A DNA stretch of 64,000 nucleotides from positions 1,524,501 to 1,588,500 of the forward strand of contig JAMJFZ010002500.1 of assembly GCA_026225945.1 (NCBI GenBank), given 5' to 3'. Each line of letters opens with the position of its first letter. Within the stretch, counting starts at the first letter, position 1. Of this stretch, positions 26,613 through 37,503 are shown one piece after another. The notes below the pieces were generated by a model. The model saw nothing but the letters and a program-made list of their open reading frames with translations. It was not told where the DNA came from and searched no databases. Source of the stretch: Cricetomys ansorgei (Eukaryota; Chordata; Mammalia; Rodentia; Nesomyidae). Made by a program: the position numbers and the translations under genes.

Positions 26613-29040
26613 GAAGACGACGTAGGATGGCACAGCAGATCATTCTAAGATGAAGCACGTGGCTGGATGGGCTGAGAGGAAGAAATACCCAGCATCATAG
26701 TCTTACAACTTGTCAGACTCCTCCCTGTTGGGTACTCCGTGTTAGCTGCTGGCACCTGTGACAGAGCATACCCTAAGTGGCCAGGAAAAACAAGGATGCA
26801 GTTTCTGTTCTGCAATGGTAACACGCTCCTGACCGAGCACGATGGAAGCAGCTCATGTTTCAGAACAAGGGCTGCATCCGAACTGGCTCTACTCATGAAC
26901 AACTGGAGCTGGAATTTCTGTGTCAGGTGGGTATTCTGCCAGGAGCCTGATTCTTGATGCCACATGTGAATAGTAAAGACGTTTTATTTGTTTATTTTTG
27001 ATGTAAATTGAATCATCCCTTCTGAAGCAGGTTCTGCCTCTGTCAATTACACTGAGACAATGATGCGGCAGAAGATGTTGCTCAAAGGTGACCCGGATCA
27101 TTTGGAAGCTGATGAGGTGATTTCTTACAGGTATATTTGGCCACACAGGGCTAAGCTGAAGACGGATCCACAGCAGATTAGATTCAGAAATCTGTTTAGG
27201 GTGATTATCAAGATGAAGCAGTTGTGAGGATCTGGGAGAGACCTTTCCCAGGCATGTTTGGCTGGCCTGAGCAATTTTTCAATAGAGGCTGCAGTAACAG
27301 CCTCTGGGCCCTGAACAAATCATCCCTGCTATAAATGTACCGTGGAGACTGTGTCACTAGATGGGAGACCACAGGGGTGTCAGAAACAAAGACTCAAAGG
27401 GACAGATGGGAATCAGGAGCTTTTGATTATGTAGAAAGGAGAAGAAAGGCACATCAAGTGAGAAGCAGAGATGGTGATGAGTGGCGGCATGGCAGATTTC
27501 TAAACCGTGCGGCAGGTGACACCATCCCTCACGTCGTTCTCAGAGGATGCGTGGGCAGATTCTCCTTACACAGGATAAATGCGAGGGCTTAATGCCTTAA
27601 GAGATTACGTTAATCTCCCAAGAGATTTCTCCCAGACGAGATTATAAAACCCTGCATGGTTAATATCAATTCACTGGCATCTTGCAAAGACAAACCCCAG
27701 ATTTTCCTCAACTGTTCTCATTCTCTCAGACACTGTGGAGTTTCTATTATTGCCTGTGGCAACATAGAGTCCTGGGTTTGGGAGAAATGATTTGTCTGAA
27801 AAATTTCATTTGGTAGCTGAGATACTACTTTGCTGTCTGTATTTTTGTCGGCACAGAATGATAGCAGTGACAATCTTATGTGTTCCATTAAATCCTTCGA
27901 CCTCTTTAAAGGCAGGACTTATTCGACCCCATTAGATTGGAAGGAGCTGGCCTCCCCTTGTGAAAAAGTCCAAGTCGTGGGTGCCGAAGTGAGCTCTCTT
28001 TACGTGACATTGCAATACAGCTTCCCGGTCGACAGGTAAAATGGGAAATGAAGGGGGATGGATTTGGAGTCTAATTGTTTTATTACGAGGGCAAGACATG
28101 ACTTTAAACTTAATTCACCTGAATTCTACTTACAAGGGAATGTACTGTTTGGACTTTAATTCCATTTTAGAAGTTCCACCACGAAGAGATTTATTATTTA
28201 GAGTTGAGGCATCTCTATGTTGTGAACCTCGGTTACTGATCTTGTTTGATTTCAATGCAGAACTTTGACGGGGGCTACATTGTTGAATGTGACTCAGGCG
28301 AATTTGGATAGAGAATAGAACAGGGATTGAATTTCAGATTTAGTTGTGTCATAGTCTTATAATTAGTTGACCTATTGGGACAAGATCTGCATCACTTCCA
28401 ACATTCACGGACCTTGAGGGCTTGTTTGGAGGGTCTAACAGAAGTGTGGTCCATCTGCTCATTGACCCTTGCGTGAAGGATGGTCCTCCGTTCTGGAGAA
28501 GTCTGTCTTCTTTGAATGAGAGGAGCTCAGCTTCAGGAGGAACACACACAGAGCAACGAGGGAGGGAGAAGACACTGGTCTAGTCAGCCAGAGCGATGGA
28601 GTCAGCCCGGTGATGGGTAGGGTGGCAGGTGCACCCAGATCATCGTCATAACTGCTGTTGGATTTATTTGTCCAGGCATACTACTCATAGCCATATCTTT
28701 GATGGCTCTAGGACTATTATCAGGGAAGAGAGATAAAAAGAACAAGAAGTAGAGCTGTTTTAGGTGAAATGTCCCCACCCTATCCTTTTATGGAAGAAGC
28801 CTGTGTGGAAGAGAGGCTTCTGGCTATGTGGATTTCTCCTTCCAGGTGGGCTACACCTTCTCAACTCTGGTACAACATTGGTAGCTTAAAATCTGCTTCA
28901 GCGGGAATAGTTACAGTGTTGGAAAGAGCAAACACTGCACATTGTGGAGAGTGGCCAGCAGGCCTCTGCAAAGAGTGACATCCTATTGATGACTTTAAGA
29001 TAAAACACTCAGCGTCCCTTTTCTCTTTCTCTCTTTGAGT
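26613..29040. other. Intergenic, one exon-like frame
   Basis: Mostly featureless. A 179-bp open segment at 27857-28035 is bounded by good AG and GT signals and is discussed among the findings; no protein family is recognised. Confidence 0.4.
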
Positions 29041-29108
29041 CTCCCTCTCCCTCTCTCCCTCTCCCTCTCCCTCTCCCCCCCCCCCCCCCCCCGTGTGTGT
29101 GTGTGTGT
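29041..29108. repeat. (TCTCCC)n, C-tract and (GT)n
   Basis: Compound simple repeat with about 18 consecutive C residues followed by GT units. Confidence 0.95.
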
Positions 29109-29694
29109 TGAGAATCTTGTTCTAGCCTGCTGATAGCATATGTTTGGATCTGTTCTTGGCCACATGATGACCTTGGCAGTAAATACTCTGCACTCATGAC
29201 AAGGTACCTGTCTGGTTCAGCATGACCTGGGGCTGGGTGGTTAACTGTCTGTATCTAGGGATCAGTGCTAAGCCCTTTTCACTAACCCAGTCTCTTTCAG
29301 CTTTAAAATCAGTATTTTGAACTCCATGGTTTTGACTTTTCTTACTGGTTCAAAACGCAAAGAACAAGAGGAAAAGCATTCTGCAGAGCCTTGCAAACTC
29401 CAACATTCACATTTCATCTCTCAGATATCTGGGAAGTTGTATGAGCTTATATCTTCTAACACTATCTTTAAATTATTACTGCTTTTTAAATTTGTATTTT
29501 TTTATTTTGAAAAATGCTCTTATCAAGAATTGGAAATTTATAGCATATTTATGCAGGTATGTTTAAAAACAACACTCATATAATTCAAAGAAAGTTTTTA
29601 TCTCAGTTGTAAGCATGATAATGAAATCTCACTGCCTTCTTACATAGCTTTGTTTTTTTTTTTTTTGGACAGGAGCGTAATAGCTTGTCTTAAT

Positions 29695-30115
29695 ATTTTT
29701 TGGAAAATGTTATGGATTTATAGATATGTTGAAAACACAATACAAAGAGTTCCCATATGTCCTTCATCTAATATTAACATCTCACATGGTCATGGTACAT
29801 TTGTCAAAGCTACAAAACAACATTGGTGCATACTAGCAACTAAACTCCAGTCTTTTCTTGGATATCTGCAGGTTTTATGTCATGGCCTTTTCCTGTTTAA
29901 GGACTCAACTCAGGACACCACAGCACATTTAGTCATTGTGTCTTTTAGTTTCCTTTGGTCTGTGACAGCTTCCCATTCCTTCTCTGTTTTTCATGACCTT
30001 GACAATATTGAAAAGTCCTAGTTGGATATTTTGTAGAAAGTCTCTCAATTTTGATTTGTCTGATAATTTTCTCCTTAGCAGACTGACGTTATGGGTGCTT
30101 GAAATGAATTATTCA
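29695..30115 (+). mobile_element. Ancient L1M 3'-UTR relic
   Basis: Same family as the relic at 16.2 kb: catggtacatttgtcaaagc, actaaactccagtcttttc, tttagtcattgtgtctttta, catgaccttgacaatattg and tttgatttgtctgataattt. Confidence 0.65.
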
Positions 30116-31104
30116 TTGTTTTTAATACTTATGAACACAACAGATAAATATATTTACATATGCTATATATTATTGTTTTGAATTTTAAAAGTATGAGATG
30201 CTGTCTTAGCAGCTTTTTAGACTTCGAAAATGCTTTTGAGCTCTGTCTTTTTAAAAACACATTTCTTTTTGCTGTACTGTAACATATGCATTTCTGAAAA
30301 GTCTTCATGTTCTGCATGATTTGTGCACTAAAAATAACAGAGATTGTGAGATAATTAGGCCCATAGATAATTAGAGGCAGACCATTCAAAACCTATGCAG
30401 TCACATACCAGAGGACTATTGCAAACAGTAACAATCCAATGACATTATCAGCACAGAGAAGGCTTCTTAGATACTTCCACCAGACGCACAATTAGTCGTG
30501 CTGTTATAGCCTTCAGTCCAGAGGCCCCATGACCTCCTTTGAGATACATTTCTTCGAGGGCTATCATTTTCAATAGGGGCTGGGCTCATGGAAACTTAAA
30601 AATCTCATCATGAGTGTGGCTTCTCCAGTCATGGATAAAATTTCATGTTAACAGAGAAATTCCTGGCAGCGTCTTCAGCAGCACTTGGAGCACCACAATA
30701 TAGTTAGTCCTGTGGAATGCATAGCAATGTTTGAAGCCGCTACAGACAATCTCCTGCCGGCACTAACAGCACTGAGACCGAATCTTCGCCATCTTCGTTA
30801 AGATCTTCACACTCTACAAAGAATTTTTCTTTGCTTGTGAGAAAACGTGGTCTTTATTGCTTCGCCATTAACCTGCTGGGGGAGATGACACATGAATGAA
30901 TATAACCTTGACGTTACATTGACAGTGCTCTTAATTTATATAAAGCTTCAATTTACGTATTGAAATGAGAGATGACCTAATTTGCATGCAGTCACTTGAT
31001 CTGTGGCTGAATAGGATGTGTATGTATCTTCTTCATGCCTTTTAATGCAGGTAAACAATTTCTTCCTTAAAACAAGCATTTATGAGATGGGAACTTGGAT
31101 TTTT
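30116..31104. other. Intergenic, nothing recognised
   Basis: AT-rich. A 130-bp stretch near 30668-30795 has protein-like codon content but ends in a stop and has no known match. Confidence 0.45.
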
Positions 31105-31600
31105 TCATACCCTCCCCCCGGAACAACAAACAATGCTGCAAAGAATTTTCCTGTGCATGTCACTGAGGGTTATTTTTAGAGGTTATATTCATAGAGGTGG
31201 GACTGTTGGACTGTAGGGCATGGGCATCAATTTGGGGAGTTCGTAACATCATGGTACTAGGTCATTCAATGGTTATGGTTATATCTTCATTTATTCATTC
31301 TATATCGTTTACTATTTTATGGTTCAGGTAAAAATGTTACCCATGTTCTCTTTGACCTCCTCCTAGGTGCTCCTTAGGTTTTAGCAATACCATGGCCGGC
31401 ATCTGTACGTTATATATCCTAACTGATTACTTCTAGGGAAAGGAACATTTTAAATGTGTTGTATGGTTATTTAATATCAACACAAATATTAAACTCCAAC
31501 TGATTCTGAAAGTTGTAGGTATATATTTCTAGGATTTTTAAATATAGGCAATCATATGCACAACTTATACATTTCTATTCTTTTCTGATAATTGGATCAT
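31105..31600 (+). mobile_element. Probable old L1M fragment
   Basis: acaatgctgcaaagaatttt, ttcatagaggtgggactg and actgtagggcatgggc resemble a mammalian L1M segment. Diverged; only the first ~150 bp are persuasive. Confidence 0.4.
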
Positions 31601-31684
31601 TTTATTTCTTGCCTTACTGTGCTGAATTGTACAACTTACATAGCAAGCATCTCATTACTCCAAAGAGTGGTTCTAAAATTTCAT

Positions 31685-31703
31685 TGTGTGTGTGTGTAAT
31701 GGA

Positions 31704-31748
<45 letters not shown>
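31685..31748. repeat. (TG)n microsatellite
   Basis: TG repeats with one aatggagta interruption. Confidence 0.95.
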
Positions 31749-31749
<1 letters not shown>

Positions 31750-31754
31750 AAACA

Positions 31755-32042
31755 CCCATGGACATACCAAGGCCAGAGGAAGATGTTGGGTGTTCTCCCC
31801 CCCCCCCCCCCGCCTTTTCCCCCTGAGGTGGGTCTCTAACTGGAACTGAGGGTGGCTGTTTTTTCACTAGGTGCTAATCAGAGAGCTCCAAGGATTCGTA
31901 TCTGTTTGCCCCCTAGGGATGAGGTCACATATGTGCAGGGCCATACCTTGTGTTTTTACGGGGGTGATAGGGATTCAAACTCAGGTCCTTACGCTTGCCT
32001 GGAAATTGTTCTTACTCACTGGGCCATCTCCTCAGCCTTCAA
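31755..32042 (-). mobile_element. Composite rodent SINE (B4/RSINE-like)
   Basis: aaggccagaggaagatgttg, ggtgatagggattcaaactc, aggtccttacgcttgcctgg and actgggccatctcctcagcc end like antisense tRNA-type SINEs. The subfamily is not settled. A C14 tract is inserted. Confidence 0.55.
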
Positions 32043-32279
32043 ATTTAAGAATAATACTTTTTGGTAGAGTTTTAGTTCAAACTTTTGTTTTTAATTTAAT
32101 AGGGATGGATAACAGTGAATTTTAAACTCCAAGAAATTTTGAAGAGATGACTTAAAAGTGATCCCTTTGAATGATGTTTTGATGTTGCTATTTAAGTCGA
32201 TCAAGATGGTGTAAGTCACATGGATAGTTTCTCTAATTTTATGAGGAAAACCTTTGACAAGTAAATGTTAATTATTTAC

Positions 32280-32689
32280 CTTGTCCAACGTAACTCTCTG
32301 TAGCTGGCTACCCAGAAAAGATTCGGACCTACTGCAGAAGCCCATGGGAACTATTCAGCAATCAATCCTGGTCCAATTGCATGGCGTCGACATCTACCCG
32401 TCAGTCACGTCAGCGGATGGCTGGCTCACTCCTGCTGTGAATGCTTACATGTCTTGTCCTTGTTAGGTTTTTTAGCTCTAACTGCAAAGCTTGAACTTGA
32501 GCTTCTCACTCTACCAAGGAACTGCTGCCATGAATGCTGAGCTGTCACGCCTTGCTGCTATTGTATCATGGACTTCGTCCACACGGGGGTGGGATGTTAC
32601 TTCGCCAACCTTGCAGGCTCATAACCGTAAAGCAGGCATTCTGCCCTCAGAACCTGATGTTCAGTCCAAGTCCCTCACATTGATTTTCC
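32280..32689. other. Unassigned segment next to truncated L1
   Basis: About 400 bp between an intergenic stretch and the broken 3' edge of the L1. It has two short plus-strand frames (32281-32466 and 32491-32799) with no domain I recognise. Its composition is less AT-rich than its neighbours, so it could be a piece of another repeat joined to the L1. Confidence 0.3.
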
Positions 32690-34261
32690 CCAGCAGATAC
32701 TGGCCAAATCAAGTGTATGAGTTCTGCAGGGCCATTTGCTTTTGTTTGCTTCTTGGGTCCAATTGCTTGGAAACATCTTTTCCCAACCCTTTACTCTGAG
32801 GTAATGTTTACCTTTGCTGTTAAGGTGTGCTTCTTGTATGTTTCCTGTTTTTGCATCCATTCTGTTAATTTGTGTCTTTATTGGGGAATTGAGTCCATTT
32901 ATGTTGAGAAATATCAATGACCAATGATTGTTAGGTCCTGTAAGTTTGTTGTTGTTGGTTGTGTTCATGTGTGTGTGCCTGTGTGTGTGTTTGTGTCTCT
33001 CTTTTTTTTAAATTTTGATGGGGTGAGATTATTTAGTTCCTGTGTTTTCATGGGTGTAGTTAACCTTCTCGAGTTGGAATTTTCCTTCTAGAACTTTCTC
33101 TAGGACTGGATTTGTAGATAGATATTGTTTAAATTTGGATTTGTCATTGAATATTTTGTTTTCTCCATCTATGGTAATTGAAAATTTTGCTGGATATAGT
33201 AGTCTGGGCTGGCATCTGTGGTGTCTTAGAGTTTGTATTACATCTATCTGTCCAGACCCTTCTGGCTTTTAGAGTCTGTTGAGAAGTCGGATATAATTCT
33301 AAGAGATTTGCCTTTATATGCTACTTGTTCTTTTTCTCTTTCAGCTCTTAGTATTCTGTCTTTATTCTTTATGTTCAGTGTTTTTATTACTATATGGCAA
33401 GGGGAACTTCTCTTCTGGTCCCATCTATTTGGTGCTCTGTATGCTTCTTGTACTTTAACAGTGATCTTCTTTAGGTTTGGAAAAGTTTCTTCTAAGATTT
33501 TGTTGAAAATATTTTCTGGGCCTTTGAGGTGGTTTTCTACTCCTTCCTCTGTTTCTGTTGTTGTTGTCGGGGTCGGTCTTTTCAGTGTCCCTGACTTCCT
33601 GGCTGGTTTGCGTTAGGGAGTTTTTGGATTTAACATTTTCTTTTGCTGACGTCTCTATTTCTTCTATCGTGTCTTCAACTTCCGAGATTTCCTCTTCCAT
33701 CTCTTATATCCGCTGCTGCGGCTTGCCTCAGTAGTTTCTGATTGTGGATCACTTTTCTAGATTTTTTCATTTCCAAAATTCCCTCTGTTTGTATTGTCTT
33801 TATGGCTTCTATTTCATTTTCAGGTCTTGAACAGTTTTGTTCATAATTGTTTGCTTGTGAGGTTTTTTTTTTATTTTTGCTTTCTTTAAGGGATTTTTCA
33901 TTTCTTCTAATTTTTTTGATTGTGTCTTCCTGGCTTTCTTTTTTGAATTTACTCAATTCCTCCCATTGTCTGTTTCTCTTTTCATTTATTTCTTTAAGGG
34001 GTTTATTCATTTCTTCTTTAAGGGCATTTATTATCTTCATAAAGTTGGTTTTGAGATATGTTTTGTGTGCTTTGGCTGTGTCAGGGTGTTCAGGGCTTTT
34101 TGTGGTAGGGTAGTTGGATTTGGTGGTGGCATACTGCCCTGGTTGTTGTTGATCATGCTCTTACGTTGGTGTTTAGGGATCTGGGTTTGGAATGATTGTA
34201 GATTTAGGGAATGAATTCCTGTGTTTGTCCTTATTGGATGAGTGTTTTGCTCTTTGTTTTC

Positions 34262-34321
34262 TATCTTTCCCTCCCTCCCTCCCTCCCTCCCTCCCTTCCT
34301 CTCTCTCTTCTTTCTTTCTCC

Positions 34322-34380
<59 letters not shown>

Positions 34381-34398
34381 TCCTTCCTTCCTTCTTTC

Positions 34399-34446
<48 letters not shown>

Positions 34447-34577
34447 TTTCTCTCTCTCTCTCTCTCTCTCTTCTCTTTCTCCTTCTCTCTTCTTTCTTTC
34501 TTTCTTTCTTCTTCTCTTTCTTCTCTTTCTCTTTCTTTCTTTCTTTCTTCTTTTCTTTCTTTCTTTCTTTCTTCTCT
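34262..34577. repeat. (TCCC)n/(TTTC)n/(CT)n pyrimidine tract
   Basis: More than 300 bp of nearly pure pyrimidine on the plus strand: TCCC repeats, long TTTC runs, a CT run and mixed TTCTCTTTC. It sits in the L1 5' UTR. Ser/Phe/Leu-rich and Lys/Glu-rich frames across it are artefacts of the repeat. Confidence 0.97.
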
Positions 34578-34739
34578 AGTCTTCTGTTTTTTGTGGCCTT
34601 TTGTCAAGCTGAGGGGTCTCCGCCCAAGTTGAGTGCTGGAGTTCTGGGGGCTTACTTGACCTCTGGTTCAGCAGGAACTCTCTGCATGGGTTGGGTGCTG
34701 GGACTTGATTATTGTTCTGGAGGAGAGAGTGTGTGTGGG

Positions 34740-34974
34740 GCTATGGAGGAGTGGGTTTGGGGAACAGAACTAAATGATCTGTAGGCAGTGAGTCTACCTG
34801 GTTCATTCCCTGATTGGGACTGTAATGGCACTGGAATCTTTCTGCAGATTTTGCAAGCTGGGTAAGCAGGACTGGAGGGGAATGGAGAGAGGCTATGGGG
34901 GAGTTGGTTGTGGGAACAGAACCAAGTGTTCTATATGCAGTGAGCCTACCTGGTCCATCTGCCAGCTGGGACTG
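34740..34974 (-). repeat. 152-bp repeat pair in L1 5' UTR
   Basis: The block gctatgg(a/g)gga ... gcagtgag(t/c)ctacctgg ... tgggactg occurs at 34740-34822 and 34892-34974, offset 152 bp. This looks like promoter monomer repetition in the L1 5' UTR. Confidence 0.8.
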
Positions 34975-34980
34975 TTCTTA

Positions 34981-35448
34981 TTATGATATTTTAAAAGTAA
35001 GTTAGATAGCCTTATCTCTTTTCATTTTAATTTTTCTTGCCAATTTTCTAACATCCGTTGATGAGTCAAGTTTTATCTTATTTTTAATTGTCAAAGAATA
35101 TATGCATATGTTTTGGGGTACAAAGATTGTTTTTAGATACACACATTATAGAATGACCAAACTAGGCTAATAGCAAATCCATCATTTCTAATGTTTATTA
35201 TTCCTTGTGACATCCTTACTAATTCTCTTCATTTCTGGGATATACACACACACTAACCGAAGATAGCTCTAATTTTACGTCTTATCCTGACCAGCAAGAT
35301 TCTTGTGATGGATTAGACATGGAACTTGTCTACATACCTTTCCTAGATTCTTTTGATCTTTCTACCTTTGTCATCTATAATTTTTCTATTACTTCTTTGA
35401 TTATTTCCTTACCCTGAATCTATTTTTTTTCTTCAAAGCAATAGTTTC
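34981..35448. other. Intergenic, nothing recognised
   Basis: Low-complexity AT-rich sequence between the L1 5' end and a B2 element. Confidence 0.5.
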
Positions 35449-35606
35449 TTGGAGATGGAGCGATGGCTTGGCAGTTAAGAGCACTGTTTGCTCTTCCAGA
35501 GGCCCATGTCCAATTTCCAATATCTACACAGCTGTTTACAACCATCTGTAACTCTGAGTTTAGAGATGCCCTCTTCTGACCTCCACAGGTACCAGGAATT
35601 CATCTC
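35449..35606 (+). mobile_element. B2 SINE
   Basis: ttggagatggagcgatggct, ggcagttaagagcactgttt, gctcttccagaggcccatg and gccctcttctgacctccac, followed by microsatellite grown from the tail. Confidence 0.85.
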
Positions 35607-35652
35607 TCTCTCTCTGTCTCTCTTGCTCTTTCTCTCTATACACACACACACA

Positions 35653-35707
<55 letters not shown>
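35602..35707. repeat. (CT)n/(CA)n/(CT)n/(AT)n compound microsatellite
   Basis: Four simple-repeat blocks in the 3' tail of the B2 element, ending in about 18 AT units. Confidence 0.95.
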
Positions 35708-35708
<1 letters not shown>

Positions 35709-35804
35709 CTAAAATATGCATATTTAAAATTTGAAGAAAAATTGTTGCTTCCTTGTTTATGCACTATATAACTACAGTATCTTAAGCATTTCTTCACTAT
35801 TCTT

Positions 35805-35942
35805 GTTTTTGGAGACAAGTCTCATGTAGCACAGGCTAGCTTTGAACTTGAAATGTAGTGGAGGGTGCCTTTGAACTCTTGATCCTCCTGCTTCTATTTC
35901 ATAAGTGCTGGGATTCCCGACAGGCATCGTATTACCAGCTGT
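35805..35942 (-). mobile_element. B1-like SINE, diverged
   Basis: tttggagacaagtctcatgt, agcacaggctagctttgaac, gatcctcctgcttctattt and agtgctgggattcccgac. Confidence 0.6.
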
Positions 35943-37299
35943 TCCCATTTGCTCTTAAATTCCTAAGATAGGCATATCTATATTTGTTAAGTGAGGTGCG
36001 CTCTGTTTATAGCACTGAACCTTTAAGTTTGCCTGCCGATGTTCTTACTGTTTCTGTGGCCTATCTCTAGAAACTATGAGAAATGAGTAGGAAATACTGG
36101 CAGGGTATTTCAATAATTTATCATCAGATTTGGGAATCTTCTGGGTATCTATAAACTCTTGGGGTAATATCCTACTTGTTGGGCTGAAGAATTCTTCCTG
36201 CCTCAGGCTGTGAACAAAAGACTGCAGCATAATGCTTGGGTCAGGGGGCGAGATACGGCGTCCGAAACCCCCAGTCTACACTGCTGCCCAGTGTGGCACT
36301 CCACTCCTTTCCGTTTCCCTTTGCTTTAGGGTGCGCCAGCACATTTCGCAGCAGCCCTTCCCTGCATATGTTTTGGGTTATGATATATTCTACTGATGTA
36401 TGTTTCCAGATTTCTGGATTTTAGAGAATTCATTTTCCTTCTGCTGATGAAAATTCTTTCCCCTCGTGGCACCATATTGATGCACTTTCTAGAAATGTAT
36501 TTTCCATCATCTGTAGGAATCGAAGTAGGAAGAAGATATGGCAATCTGCACTCATTCCTTCACTGCTCAAGTTTGTCTTCTGTGGTTTTCCTGTGGTTTC
36601 CTTAGTTATGCCTTCATTTGCTCACTCTACGATGTTACTTACTGAAGTAGGAGTGGAATGGTTCTCTGCCTCAGAGGGTGCAGCATTTCTTCTCTGATTT
36701 CTCAATTAGAGGGTAACTGGTGAATGGCATGAAAGGACGGATGAGATTGTGAGGGGCTCAGGAGCAAGGTGAAGGAACCCAGTATTCAGCTAGAAGATTG
36801 AGCTAAGTGGAGAACTACTTAACTACTTAACCGTAGCGAGGCAGTGCGGAGGGACCGTTTAGACTTTGTGAACAAAAGAAGAAAACACCAGGCTTCCACA
36901 TTAAAAAACAAAACAAGTCTGTTTCATGGGATTGGGCACAGTGGCAATTTTGGGATCGTACACGTGTTCCATTCAATCAAAGGTCTCTGATAAGTCTATG
37001 CAGTTGGCCAAGAAAACTTTGTTCTTGGTGCTGGGAATGGAATGCTCATGTTTTTCGTTTCCCAATGTGCAAATGAGCAGCTTCTAGGCGAGGTTAGCAG
37101 ACACTGGAAATGCTACCATCATATGCACACACATGAGCACTCATCTATTAAGTTAAGATTTCCCATTATTTTCTCAGCATAGATAGGCAAAGTGGAGCCT
37201 GGGGAAGATTCCTTATGTTTCCTGTCACAAGGAAACTGGTGATTCAGTGGTCACAGGAGTTTGTAATAAATAACCCACATTGATTTCTCTGTTCCAGAA
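35943..37299. other. Upstream flank of Crp
   Basis: About 1.3 kb of non-repetitive sequence before the Crp promoter. This is where distal Crp control elements would be expected; none is demonstrated. Confidence 0.5.
37217..37236. promoter_or_regulatory. Inverted repeat upstream of Crp
   Basis: A perfect 6-bp inverted repeat, gtttcc at 37217-37222 and ggaaac at 37231-37236 with an 8-bp spacer, lies about 190 bp upstream of the predicted Crp start. GGAAA half-sites can be read by ETS, NFAT or STAT-type factors, but no specific binding is shown. The match is short and could be chance. Confidence 0.25.
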
Positions 37300-37432
37300 T
37301 GATTTTTGCTTCCCTTCCTCCCAGTGGTCTGACGTTTACCCCAAGAGGCAGTGTTAGGAAATCATTTACAAAGTGGTGCAGCCTCTCCTTCTGCTGTAGT
37401 TATAAATCTAAGGATGGGCTGGGCCTGAGACA
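37300..37432 (+). promoter_or_regulatory. Crp: Crp proximal promoter with TATA box
   Basis: A TATA box (tataaat) lies at 37401-37407, predicting a start near 37430 and a 5' UTR of about 75 nt. Just upstream, the block around 37357-37378 (ttaggaaatcatttacaaag, then tggtgcagc) resembles the human CRP proximal acute-phase element that I recall as bound by C/EBP, Rel and HNF factors. The order of blocks (ctgac, cccc-aag, gg-aaat-atttac, agtgg-gca, TATA, caag-gatc-tggact) parallels human CRP, which supports orthology. The exact start site and factor binding are inference. Confidence 0.75.
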
Positions 37433-37503
37433 AGGGATCCTGGACTCCTTGTCTGTGATTTTTCAGCCTAGTCGGGAAATCTAGATCCAGCAGCATTGAA
37501 GCC

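Larger units (their letters stand above)
32690..34980 (-). mobile_element. L1 element, 5' half only, minus strand
   Basis: Read on the minus strand, it has a 5' UTR (about 34980-34140) with a 152-bp internal repeat, a decayed ORF1 (about 34100-33050), then the start of ORF2 (from 32968). The ORF1 relic includes a Lys/Glu-rich coiled coil and C-terminal stretches corresponding to the L1 ORF1 blocks GPxNIFNKIxEE and QEAYRxPNR. The ORF2 relic shows LIFLNINGLNSPIK and HYLRVKGW, typical of the L1 endonuclease N terminus, with an internal deletion. Reverse transcriptase and 3' UTR are absent, and no poly-T marks the left edge. This is the opposite of the usual 5' truncation. Confidence 0.85.

Noticed and set aside
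34173..34784. Frames of 122-180 codons rich in Ser/Phe/Leu or Lys/Glu/Arg
   Set aside because: They read through the TTTC/TCCC simple repeat in the L1 5' UTR.
37404..37503. An upstream start for Crp
   Set aside because: The ATG at 37504 is the first in the predicted transcript region, has a strong context and gives a normal signal peptide.
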